From CAXBNB01 sp049115735 (GTDB lineage Bacteria; Bacteroidota; Bacteroidia; Cytophagales; Cyclobacteriaceae), in NCBI GenBank assembly GCA_049115735.1, contig JAGDZP010000013.1, positions 239,285-303,284 on the forward strand: a stretch of DNA of 64,000 nt. Direction: 5' to 3'. How positions within the stretch are numbered: position 1 is the stretch's first letter; every line of letters starts with the position of its first letter. Of this stretch, positions 43,293 to 51,337 are shown piece by piece. A model generated the notes under the pieces. It saw nothing but the letters and a program-made list of their open reading frames with translations, did not search any database and had not been told where the DNA came from. The translations under genes and the position numbers were made by a program.

Positions 43293-44225
43293 TTACCTAT
43301 GTCGCTTCACTCTGCTATGCAGGGTGATCTTTGGATTTATAACAAATTGAACCAATACGTTTGTCCAGGATTTGTGGGCAAATAAATGGTCATAAAAGCC
43401 CGGTGCAAGTTTCTTCAATGCTGGAAGTCTGGTGCCCGGTATATTAGGAAAATCATGGTGCTCGTTGTGATATCCAACATTCAATGCGAAAACATTTAAA
43501 GGACCATAGTAGCTGTAAGTCTCCTGATCTTCTTTGAAAACATAATGCTCTGAAATAAAATGCCCTGCTAATGGATGCAGACTACCAGCAAGAAAAATGC
43601 AAACAACTAAATAAATAAGGGCTGGAATACCTAAAAAGTAGGTGTAAGCAGAGATGGCAATTAATTGGAAAACGATATTGATGATGTGCCACTTTTCCAA
43701 TTTGATAGGGTGTACAAAAACCGGCCTAAAGGCATAGAATAAAATCTGGTTTGTAGCCCAAAGAATTTTTCCAAGAAACCCTTTGAATACTTTAGCTTCC
43801 GTTTCAGTAGGCAAGTCGGTATCATTTTTTTCATCTCCTTGCTCCCAGTGGTGTTTCAGATGATAAGTCCTGAATGATTCGGCATAAGGGAATACAATTG
43901 GAATATTGGCCAATAGTGATAAGTACCTGTTGTACGTTTTGTTTTTGAATGCCAGGTCATGACTCAGTTCGTGAATTGCCAGAAAAATAGTGTGCGTGAC
44001 GGATGCGCCAAATACATAAGCAATTAGCAGAATCCAGTACCATTCCAGCTGAACAACAAACGGTGCAGTCACCAATTGAAATAAGACAAGCCCAAGTGTT
44101 TTAAATTTCAAGCCTTTATCCTCACCATAAAGCTCTCGCACCTCAGGGTGCTGCTCAAGTATTTCTTTTCGTCTCTTAAAGTGTGGTTCTCTTTCGTCAG
44201 ACCAATAAAATCCTTTTTTTTCCAA
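43293..44225 (-). CDS. Sphingolipid delta-4 desaturase-like fatty acid desaturase
   Basis: The 310-residue membrane desaturase has the three histidine boxes HELSH (about 106-110), HLKHHWEQGDEKNDTD and HNEHHDFPNIPG. The arrangement and flanking residues follow animal dihydroceramide delta-4 desaturase: an N-terminal WSDEREPHFKRRKEIL segment, HPLAGHFISEHYVF, ETYSYYGPLNVF, NVGYHNEHHDFPNIPGTRLP, and the tail SRVKRH. Typical bacterial acyl-CoA desaturases do not share these blocks. It would place a double bond in the sphingoid base of a bacterial ceramide. Bacteroidota do make sphingolipids, but no synthase genes are in the window. Confidence 0.8.
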   Translation of the reverse strand: MEKKGFYWSDEREPHFKRRKEILEQHPEVRELYGEDKGLKFKTLGLVLFQLVTAPFVVQLEWYWILLIAYVFGASVTHTIFLAIHELSHDLAFKNKTYNRYLSLLANIPIVFPYAESFRTYHLKHHWEQGDEKNDTDLPTETEAKVFKGFLGKILWATNQILFYAFRPVFVHPIKLEKWHIINIVFQLIAISAYTYFLGIPALIYLVVCIFLAGSLHPLAGHFISEHYVFKEDQETYSYYGPLNVFALNVGYHNEHHDFPNIPGTRLPALKKLAPGFYDHLFAHKSWTNVLVQFVINPKITLHSRVKRHR

Positions 44226-44391
44226 TGCCTTTGTTGTTTATTGAATTGCAAAGATAGTGTTGTTTTAATTTCTACCAGAAGTTCAAATTTTTAAATTCCT
44301 GATTTATGTCATGAGAACACTTAAATAAACTTACTCATCAAAACTTTTAATGATATTTTGCAGCATTGTTGCATTAGGGTTTATTTGCAAT

Positions 44392-45036
44392 ATGGAATTC
44401 CTCGATGAGCACATTCAGACATACTCCGAACGTCATACCACTCCTGAACCTGAATTGCTTAAGAAAATAAACAGAGATACATACGTCAATATTCTTCATC
44501 CGCGTATGCTATCTGGCCAAATGCAAGGCAGGATGTTGTCAATGTTATCTTATATGATTCAGGCCAAAAGCATCCTGGAAATTGGAACCTTTACTGGATA
44601 TTCAGCTATATGTTTAGCTGAGGGTTTGGCTCCAGATGGGAACGTAATTACTTTAGACATCAATGAGGAACTGGAAGATAGGGTAAGAGGATATTTTTCA
44701 GAATCGGATTTTGCGGACCAGATTGACTATAGGGTTGGCAATGCTCTTGAGATAATACCAGAGCTGGATTCATCGTTTGATTTGGTGTTCATTGATGCGG
44801 ATAAGGAAAACTATAAGACTTATTATGAAATGGTATTAGATAAAATGCCAAGTGGTGGGATTATCATCGCTGATAATGTGTTGTGGAGTGGAAAAGTCTT
44901 AGGAGACCATATCAAAAAAATAGACAAAGACACCAAAGCGCTTATCGAATTCAATGATTGGGTACAAAAGGACGAGAGAGTGGAAAATGTATTATTTCCT
45001 GTTCGGGATGGACTAATGGTGATTAGAAAAAAATAA
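44392..45036 (+). CDS. SAM-dependent O-methyltransferase (COMT-like)
   Basis: The 214-residue enzyme resembles catechol or caffeoyl-CoA O-methyltransferases. It has the SAM site ILEIGTFTGYSAICLAEGL (about 58-76), the metal-binding DLVFIDADKENYKTYYEMVLDKM and IIIADNVLWSGKVLG. The ATG at 44392 is used because the residues coded upstream to 44350 do not fit. It overlaps the next gene (start at 45036) by one base. It methylates catechols or similar metabolites; the substrate is unknown. Confidence 0.88.
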   Translation: MEFLDEHIQTYSERHTTPEPELLKKINRDTYVNILHPRMLSGQMQGRMLSMLSYMIQAKSILEIGTFTGYSAICLAEGLAPDGNVITLDINEELEDRVRGYFSESDFADQIDYRVGNALEIIPELDSSFDLVFIDADKENYKTYYEMVLDKMPSGGIIIADNVLWSGKVLGDHIKKIDKDTKALIEFNDWVQKDERVENVLFPVRDGLMVIRKK

Positions 45037-46805
45037 TGAGGTTAGCTAAATTTCTATTTCTCTTAATCCTTCTTCCTACAACGCTTTGGGCTCAGAAACC
45101 ACACGTCAGGGTTCCATCAGAGCTGAATTTTGCAGATATGAAGCTCAAAATTACTGATGGGGCGAGGAGGGAAATACAAAAAGAAGTTGATGAGCTTCGC
45201 AAAAGTCCCAAGTATTTCAACATTAAACTTGACAGAGTTAAGCTGTATTTTCCAATTATTGAAGAAGTATTAAAGAGTGAAGGTGTACCTGAAGACTTTA
45301 AATATTTGAGTGTGCAGGAAAGTGGTCTTGTATCGGATCGGGTGTCATCATCGAATGCTGTGGGTTATTGGCAGTTTAAGGACTTTACCGGTAGGGAAGT
45401 TGGACTCAGAATTGATAGAAATGTGGATGAGCGACTGAATATAGTTTCCTCCACAAAAGGTGCTGCAAAATACTTCAAGCGGCATAATTTCTTTTTCAAA
45501 AATTGGGTGTACACCATTCTGGCTCACATGACAGGAATGGGTGGTGCTAAGAAGTATGTTGATGCGAAATTGTATGGTGCTAAGAAAATGACCATCGATA
45601 CAAAAACACATTGGTATGTGAAACGATTTTTGGCGCACAAAATAGCATTCGAGGGAGATGCAAAAGGGAACCACTCGGCTGGCCTGAAATTGGTGGAATA
45701 CACAAAGGGACAGGGGAAGTCGCTTGTTCAGATAGCCAATAATTTTGACATTCCGGAAGACTCTGTAAAGAAGTACAACAAATGGCTGAAGAGAGGGAAG
45801 GTTCCTTCTGAGAAAGAGTACACCATTATCATCCCTGTCAAAAACAAGGTACCTAAGATGTTGGTAGCTGCCAATAAGGAAAATACTATTAAATCACCAA
45901 GTTCTTCACCAAAACCACAGCTAGGCAAAGAGCTCAATAGGAATAAAACCATATTCATCAAAATAAACGGCATTCAAAGTATTCTGGCAAAAAACAGCGA
46001 AACTGCAGAGTCATTGGCTGCTGAAGGAGGGGTGACAGTCGCACGATTCTTAAGGTATAATGACCTGAAGCCAACCGATGCGATTGTTGAGGGGGAGACC
46101 TACTACCTAAGAGCTAAGAAGAGAAAGGCAAGAGTGTATTACCATACTGCCGAGCCAAATGAGACACTTTGGGATATTTCACAAAAGTTTGGTGTGAAGT
46201 TATCCAAGCTCGCAAAAATGAACCGTATGTCCATCATTGATGAGCTAGAACCGGGCCGACTAATGTGGTTGAGGAAGACAAGGCCAAAGGACGTGAAAGT
46301 AGAAATTCGTGAATTGCCAACAGAAGAGGAGGTTGAAGAAATCCTGGGTGATAAGGTGGTGACTACTGATGTAAGGGAAATAGTAAATGAGTCTACGGAT
46401 TCTGTCCAAAAGGATACTTCGGACGAAAAGGTTAAACCTAAAGTGGTTGGGAATAAAAAGGACTTTAGAAAGCATAAAGTCTCTAGTGGGGAGACATTGT
46501 ATAGCATTTCTAAAATCTACAATGTGGAGGTAATAGACCTGATGGAGCTAAACAATACCAATGGGGAAATAGATATTGATCAGGTGTTGCTAATACCTGC
46601 TAGCAAAGGTCCTCAGCAGACTCCAGCTGAGCCAGCAGCAGAAGAAAAACCGGCTCCAAAGAAACTAACACATACCGTGGCACCTGGAGATACATTTTAT
46701 AAAATTTCAAAAAAGTATAAAATAACTGTTGACAAATTGCTTGAATTAAATCAAAAGGATAATTTTGATCTTTCTGTAGGTGAAGAACTTATTATTCAGG
46801 AATAA
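45036..46805 (+). CDS. Lytic transglycosylase with LysM repeats (MltD-like)
   Basis: The 589-residue secreted protein has a signal peptide (about 1-18). A GH23-type transglycosylase domain (about 70-195) follows, with KYLSVQESGLVSDRVSSSNAVGYWQF; the Glu of the QES motif is the catalytic acid. Three to four LysM peptidoglycan-binding repeats follow: a degenerate one near 215-260, then near 372-415 (ETLWDISQKFGV), 480-525 (ETLYSISKIYNV) and 545-589 (DTFYKISKKYKI). It cuts the glycan strand of peptidoglycan. Translation probably couples to the methyltransferase through the overlapping start. Confidence 0.92.
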   Translation: MRLAKFLFLLILLPTTLWAQKPHVRVPSELNFADMKLKITDGARREIQKEVDELRKSPKYFNIKLDRVKLYFPIIEEVLKSEGVPEDFKYLSVQESGLVSDRVSSSNAVGYWQFKDFTGREVGLRIDRNVDERLNIVSSTKGAAKYFKRHNFFFKNWVYTILAHMTGMGGAKKYVDAKLYGAKKMTIDTKTHWYVKRFLAHKIAFEGDAKGNHSAGLKLVEYTKGQGKSLVQIANNFDIPEDSVKKYNKWLKRGKVPSEKEYTIIIPVKNKVPKMLVAANKENTIKSPSSSPKPQLGKELNRNKTIFIKINGIQSILAKNSETAESLAAEGGVTVARFLRYNDLKPTDAIVEGETYYLRAKKRKARVYYHTAEPNETLWDISQKFGVKLSKLAKMNRMSIIDELEPGRLMWLRKTRPKDVKVEIRELPTEEEVEEILGDKVVTTDVREIVNESTDSVQKDTSDEKVKPKVVGNKKDFRKHKVSSGETLYSISKIYNVEVIDLMELNNTNGEIDIDQVLLIPASKGPQQTPAEPAAEEKPAPKKLTHTVAPGDTFYKISKKYKITVDKLLELNQKDNFDLSVGEELIIQE

Positions 46806-46821
46806 CCACCGGCTATATATT

Positions 46822-47202
46822 ATGTTCAATTTGGCATTACTTATCGACAATCATGATGCAGACAATGCCGTGAACGAGGATGTTATTGTAAATTCAGGCC
46901 TTGCGTCTACCGTAGTGGTTAAGAATAATGGTAAGGATGCTATCAACTACCTCGCAACAAATCCAGATATTCCTGATGTCATTTTTCTTGAAATTAACAT
47001 GCCAATTGTTGATGGATGTGTTTTCATTCATGAATTTGAAAGTTTGCCAGAAATCATCAAAGATCTTTCCCGAATCTATATCATGAACTCCGACGGAACT
47101 AATGATTTATATTTAAAAAAGATGGTAGAGGGAAATGAGATTCATGGCATTACTCCAAAACCACTGACGTCAGCAGCTTGTGAAAGTATTCTCAAAAGTT
47201 AG
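46822..47202 (+). CDS. CheY-like receiver domain with a Glu at the phosphorylation site
   Basis: With ATG at 46822 the 126-residue protein is a stand-alone receiver. It shows ALLIDNHDADNAV at the acidic pocket, where the usual DD pair is DN, VIFLEINMPIVDG at the phosphoacceptor position, where E replaces D, and ITPKPLT with the conserved Lys and Pro. The Asp-to-Glu change mimics constant phosphorylation and probably prevents regulated phosphorylation. It has no output domain, so it would act by binding another protein. It lies 16 bases after the LysM gene on the same strand. Confidence 0.78.
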   Translation: MFNLALLIDNHDADNAVNEDVIVNSGLASTVVVKNNGKDAINYLATNPDIPDVIFLEINMPIVDGCVFIHEFESLPEIIKDLSRIYIMNSDGTNDLYLKKMVEGNEIHGITPKPLTSAACESILKS

Positions 47203-47223
47203 CGGATTTAGCCTTTGGGAATT

Positions 47224-48881
47224 CTAAAACTCCGTATCAAGTCCTAGCTCATCTTTTAATCTCAGCAGTTCTGGTTTTTTAGCCAACATTTCCTCGAAGA
47301 TTTCGGCATTGGTATAGGCAGTTCTTTTGGTCTCTTCTTTGTTAAATTCCGAGGTAATTAAGATGTGATCGTTTTTCAATTCATCTCTCATGAATCGCAC
47401 AAGCTCAACTTCAATCTCATCAAGAAATTTTTTCTCTACAGAATTTTTAAGCTGGAGTTCAATATTGGTTTTATCCTGAATCTTGAATTCATTTTTGAGT
47501 AGAGAGAGAAAAGAATTGGATACATTCTTCTTATCGATGAACAGTTTCAAGGTTGCTTCTACCTGTTCTCGATTAAACTCACTGTTCCTTTTTTGAGAAT
47601 CATCAATTTCTACTTCTTCCTTTTTTTCTTCTGATTTCTTTTTGAAAATGTCAGTCAGCTTAGGAGTCTCCTTTTTTCCAGTGCTTGGTGTTGGAGCTTT
47701 TGCCTGAATAGCTTGTCCCGGAGCAGGGGCACTGGGTGGAGTGGTTACCTTTGGTTCTTTATTCTGTTCTAGTTCAGGACTTTTTTTTTTAGTTCGGTTG
47801 GCGCGATTTGATTCAGGTTGAAGGCTTGATTGAGGTAGGATATTTTCATCAATGCCAGCTCGACATGCAATCGCTGGTTTTTACTTGCCTTGTAATTAAG
47901 ATCACAAATATTCAGAATATTGAGAGCGGACAGAATGAAGGATAATGAAATGTTGTTCGCTTGTTCGGTGTATTTTTTCTGAACGTTTTCAGATACTTCC
48001 AGCAATTTTACGGTTTGCTGATCTTTGCATACCATGATGTTTCTTAAGTGCTCTGCAAAACCAACTACAAAATTGTGTCCGTCAAATCCTTCTTTGAGAA
48101 TTTCGTCGAAAAGCAGGAGGGACTCAGGAAGCTTCTCAGCATTCAGCATTTCTGTGATTTTGAAGAAGTAGTCATAATCCAGAATATGTAGGTTCTTGAT
48201 CGCATCCTGATAGGTAATCTTCTTTCCGGAAGAAAAGGTTACTATCAAATCAAAGATGGAAAGAGCATCTCGAAGTGCACCATCCGCTTTCTGAGCGATG
48301 AGGTGTAGTGCCTCTTCTTCGGCTTCTATATTTTCCTGCTCCGCTATTTTCTTCAACTGCCACGTTATATCAGAAATTTCAATCCTGTTGAAATCAAATA
48401 TTTGACATCTGGACAGAATGGTCGGAATAACCTTATGTTTTTCCGTAGTGGCCAATATAAAAATGGCATAAGATGGTGGTTCCTCCAAAGTCTTCAAAAA
48501 GGCATTGAAGGCCTGATTGGAAAGCATGTGCACTTCATCTATGATGTAAACCTTAAAATTTCCCTGTTGGGGTGGATAGCGTACCTGATCAATCAGGTTC
48601 CTGATATCGTCTACCGAGTTGTTGGAAGCGGCATCCAGCTCATAAATGTTTAGTGCGTTTGATTCGCCTTGTTCGTTATCCTTAATGCCATTTACCATCT
48701 TGGCCAATATTCTGGCGCAGGTAGTTTTTCCAACCCCCCTGGGTCCACAAAACAGCAGCGCTTGTGCCAGGTGATTGTTGTCAATGGCATTTTTCAAGGT
48801 GGTAGTGATGTGGCTTTGTCCAACTACTTCATCAAAACCCAGGGGCCTGTATTTCCTCGCCGATACCACATAATTTTCCAT
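47224..48881 (-). CDS. dnaX: DNA polymerase III subunit tau, read through an A10 slippage tract
   Basis: Clamp-loader ATPase. With one extra A added at the A10 run (or a -1 ribosomal shift), the frame reads on without stop for 552 residues. Present are the start MENYVVSARKYRPLGFDEVVGQ, Walker A GPRGVGKTT (about 36-44), DEVHMLSNQAFNAFLKTLEEPP and the sensor TILSRCQIF. The linker after the tract is proline- and lysine-rich (SPELEQNKEPKVTTPPSAPAPG), and the C-terminal domain (about 445-552) follows. The zinc-binding cysteines usually found between the Walker A helix and ELDAAS are absent. The ATG at 48881 is the family start. Confidence 0.8.
47769..48881 (-). CDS. dnaX: Short DnaX product (gamma-like) ending just after the A10 tract
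   Basis: Without slippage the frame ends TELKKKVLN at the TAG in 47769-47771, giving 370 residues that retain the ATPase and clamp-loader domains but lack the tau C-terminal domain. This equals the relation of gamma to tau in bacteria with a programmed shift, although it stops after about 370 rather than 431 residues. If the shift is not real, the gene would be disrupted by a homopolymer sequencing error. Confidence 0.65.
   Translation of the reverse strand: MENYVVSARKYRPLGFDEVVGQSHITTTLKNAIDNNHLAQALLFCGPRGVGKTTCARILAKMVNGIKDNEQGESNALNIYELDAASNNSVDDIRNLIDQVRYPPQQGNFKVYIIDEVHMLSNQAFNAFLKTLEEPPSYAIFILATTEKHKVIPTILSRCQIFDFNRIEISDITWQLKKIAEQENIEAEEEALHLIAQKADGALRDALSIFDLIVTFSSGKKITYQDAIKNLHILDYDYFFKITEMLNAEKLPESLLLFDEILKEGFDGHNFVVGFAEHLRNIMVCKDQQTVKLLEVSENVQKKYTEQANNISLSFILSALNILNICDLNYKASKNQRLHVELALMKISYLNQAFNLNQIAPTELKKKVLN
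47781..47790 (-). other. A10 slippage tract in dnaX
   Basis: Ten T on the plus strand (47781-47790) code AAAAAAAAAA in the mRNA. In the 0 frame this reads through K-K-K to V-L-N and a stop; one added A moves reading into the frame of the long linker and the C-terminal domain. Frames agree: both AGT at 47781 and the downstream frame at 47550 are in phase. No stop lies between. Confidence 0.75.
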
Positions 48882-49140
48882 GCGTGCAAGATAATTAGCA
48901 ATCAACAATTAACAATAAGCAATTATCAATTAACCTTGAGTTGGTTTAATTTTTTTTCTGGTATGAAAGCTTGTGATTTAGTGAAAGTATTTCTTAGTGA
49001 ATAATTTAACACAAGGTGCAGAAACCAATTATACCAATACCCAAATTCAAATTCCAAACACCCAACTATAGCTTTGAATTTAAACCCGGAACATTGAACA
49101 TCGTAGACTTAATAGCATAAATTTGCCGTTCGTTTTACAT

Positions 49141-49503
49141 GGGGCCGACTGGACTTGACAGTAAGTGCAATCGTATGTAAGCATGCCGGGAGTTGTTGGT
49201 ATTTCCCGTAGACAAACCTTCACACTTTTTAAATGGCGAAAATAACTACGCCCTTGCAGCCTAATCGATAGATAGGATGCAATGTGTCTCTCCAACCCCA
49301 CGTTCTGCCGGGTTGGTATCCGAGGCATCACAAGCAGAACTAGCCGTTGTAGGTACGTGATACAGTGGCGAAATTCATCGCGTATAAGGTTTCTTTTAGG
49401 CTTGTTGCTGGCCTTGGGGTTCTCGAAAATTAAAAGCAAATAAGCATGTAGAAAGCCTATTGGTTTCCTTAGCTGGACGAGGGTTCGACTCCCTCCGGCT
49501 CCA
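49141..49503 (+). ncRNA. ssrA: Transfer-messenger RNA
   Basis: The 5' end GGGGCCG (49141-49147) pairs with CGGCTCC (49496-49502), followed by the discriminator A at 49503; CCA is not encoded. The T arm GAGGG (49479-49483) TTCGACT CCCTC (49491-49495) is complete. The tag frame GGC GAA AAT AAC TAC GCC CTT GCA GCC TAA (49235-49264) codes GENNYALAA, ending in the LAA degron recognised by ClpXP. It rescues stalled ribosomes and tags their products. The 3' end is the attachment site for the island that follows. Confidence 0.95.
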
Positions 49504-49504
49504 C
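49483..49504 (+). repeat. Left attachment repeat (3' end of tmRNA)
   Basis: GTTCGACTCCCTCCGGCTCC plus AC at 49483-49504 is the T loop and acceptor end of ssrA. The same 22 bases with one mismatch occur at 56158-56179 in direct orientation. Integration at the 3' end of tmRNA genes is a well-known habit of tyrosine integrases. Confidence 0.85.
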
Positions 49505-49525
49505 GATTAACACATCAATTTATTT

Positions 49526-49562
49526 AAAACCCTTTAAATCGTAAGATTTAAGGGGTTTTTGC
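49526..49562 (+). terminator. Intrinsic terminator after ssrA, inside the island
   Basis: AAAACCCTTTAAATC (49526-49540) pairs with GATTTAAGGGGTTTT (49545-49559, one wobble) around GTAA and is followed by T. It supplies a terminator for ssrA in place of the native one moved away by the insertion. Confidence 0.85.
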
Positions 49563-49603
49563 TTTCTAGACATGTCATATTATTCATATAAAACCATGAT
49601 GTA

Positions 49604-49746
49604 GGTGCGTGTTTCGGTGCGTGATTTTAAATTTTAAAATCACGCACCGAATAGGTTGTAAAATACAGTAAATCAGTATTATATGTATAATTATTGTAAT
49701 AATATTTGTTGCTTTTTGAGCTGTTTTTTACTAATTTAGGTGCGTA
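49604..49746 (+). repeat. GGTGCGTG repeats and a 16-bp palindrome before the integrase
   Basis: GGTGCGTG occurs at 49604-49611 and 49616-49623, inverted (CACGCACC) at 49641-49648, and as GGTGCGTA at 49739-49746. Two copies lie within a perfect hairpin: 49615-49630 pairs with 49634-49649. Position between the attachment site and integrase fits arm-type binding sites for the integrase, or an operator controlling it. Confidence 0.6.
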
Positions 49747-49763
49747 ATAATTGCTATATTTAC

Positions 49764-51005
49764 ATGATGGAACATACCTATAGCCTCCTCTTTTATATTA
49801 AACGTGATACTAGGTTCTCTAAGAAGCAGGCGCCTATTTGCTTTCGGATTACAGTGAATGGAAAAAGATCAGAACAATCCATAAAACGGTCAATAGAACC
49901 GGAAAGATGGGATTCTAAGGGGGGAAGGGTGAAAGGAAATAGAGCAGATGCACGCGCCATCAATGATTTGATAGATTCCATACAAGTTAAGATCAATAAA
50001 ATTCATTCGAAATTTGTCGACGCTGGTTCTGTGATATCAGCTTCTGAAATTCGCGATCAATACAATGGTGTCGATGAAAAAAGAAAGACTATCCTGGACG
50101 TTTTTAAATATCATAACGAACTTCTCAAACAGCAAATAGGGAAGGGATTTTCATTGGCAACCTATAAGCGATACGAAACGACTCTCAAGCACATAAGAGA
50201 ATTTATGGTGCATCAATACCGAATGGAGGATAAACTGCTATCTGAAGTGAAATATCAATTCATTACTGACCTGGAGTTTTATTTAAAGACATTGAAATCC
50301 TGCAACCATAATTCAACTTTGAAATACATTCGAAATTTCAGAAAGATTGTAAATCTTGCAGTGAAAAATGACTGGATAGAAAGAGATCCATTTATGAAGT
50401 ACCAGGTTAAGCTTAAAGAAACTAAAAGAGAATTCTTAAGTGAAGAAGAGTTGCAACGAGTAGAAGATCATATAATTGAAATTCCTCGGTTGGATCAGGT
50501 TCGCGATGTTTTTGTGTTCTGCTGTTACACAGGGCTGGCCTTTGTAGATGTTGAGAAACTTACTCCAAAGGATGTTTCACGAGGAATCGATGGGGACTAC
50601 TGGATATTTACAGAAAGAACTAAGACTGGTAATTCAAGTAATATCCCGTTGCTGCCCAAGGCACTGGATATTATTGAAAAGTATCATGATAATCCTCTAA
50701 ACTTGAATATTGGGCGCTTGTTGCCTGTGATTTCCAATCAGAAAATAAATGCCTATCTGAAAGAGTTGGCAACACTCTGTGGAATAGAAAAAAACATTAC
50801 TTTTCACATGGCCAGACATACATTTGCAACAACCGTAACTCTCACGAATGGAGTTTCAATTGAAACAGTCAGTTCGATGTTGGGGCATAAGAATATTAGA
50901 ACTACTCAAATCTATGCGAAGGTCGTATTGAGAAAAGTGAGTGACGATATGCGCAAATTGAAGAACGTTCTGGGCGATCAATCTAAACCAGCCATCAATC
51001 AGTAA
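49764..51005 (+). CDS. Tyrosine-type site-specific integrase
   Basis: The 413-residue recombinase has an N-terminal arm-binding domain (about 1-85), a core-binding SAM-like domain (about 100-195) and a catalytic domain (about 205-400). Box I reads CCYTGLAFVDVEKL, lacking the usual Arg, as in IntDOT-type Bacteroidota integrases. HMARHTFATT supplies HxxR, LGHKNIRTT the second His and TTQIYAKVV the nucleophile Tyr. An ATG at 49764 is chosen because the frame's earlier GTG start at 49740 sits in a GGTGCGTA repeat. It probably catalyses insertion at the tmRNA end. Confidence 0.93.
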   Translation: MMEHTYSLLFYIKRDTRFSKKQAPICFRITVNGKRSEQSIKRSIEPERWDSKGGRVKGNRADARAINDLIDSIQVKINKIHSKFVDAGSVISASEIRDQYNGVDEKRKTILDVFKYHNELLKQQIGKGFSLATYKRYETTLKHIREFMVHQYRMEDKLLSEVKYQFITDLEFYLKTLKSCNHNSTLKYIRNFRKIVNLAVKNDWIERDPFMKYQVKLKETKREFLSEEELQRVEDHIIEIPRLDQVRDVFVFCCYTGLAFVDVEKLTPKDVSRGIDGDYWIFTERTKTGNSSNIPLLPKALDIIEKYHDNPLNLNIGRLLPVISNQKINAYLKELATLCGIEKNITFHMARHTFATTVTLTNGVSIETVSSMLGHKNIRTTQIYAKVVLRKVSDDMRKLKNVLGDQSKPAINQ

Positions 51006-51192
51006 TAAATTCTTCGACCTCCTCCTTGTTAAGACCGGCATAGCTTGCAAATTCTGAAATGGTAATAAATTGATGAGCATCTTTTTTTAGATGCTCTTTG
51101 ATTGTGCTTATCAATTTGCGTCCATAACGCTCACTTTTGCCAGTAATTCGCTGGATGTCCTTGGGATATATTATGACTCGTTTTAATCTCAT
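50995..51192 (-). CDS. Small DNA-binding candidate, possible excisionase
   Basis: The 65-residue basic protein has the pattern IIYPKDIQRITGKSERYGRKLISTIKEHL (about 8-36), a probable helix-turn-helix, and ends HQFITISEFASYAGLNKEEVEEFI, a second helix pair. Similar small proteins beside integrases in Bacteroidota are common, and an excisionase or directionality factor would fit. It overlaps the integrase 3' end by 11 bases on the opposite strand. The role is inferred from size, charge and position. Confidence 0.6.
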   Translation of the reverse strand: MRLKRVIIYPKDIQRITGKSERYGRKLISTIKEHLKKDAHQFITISEFASYAGLNKEEVEEFITD

Positions 51193-51337
51193 TTGGTATC
51201 GCTCATACTCTATCTATGCACTACCTATGCGGCATCTTCGGCAATAAGGTTCATTTGCTACGAATGCTGGAATCAGGCAGTAGTCTCTCTACTCTAAATA
51301 TGCGTTTTTTAGGCCATAAATCAAACATTTTAAGATT

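Noticed and set aside
49080..49439. 119-codon minus-strand frame across ssrA
   Set aside because: It covers a clear tmRNA gene with intact ends and tag sequence.
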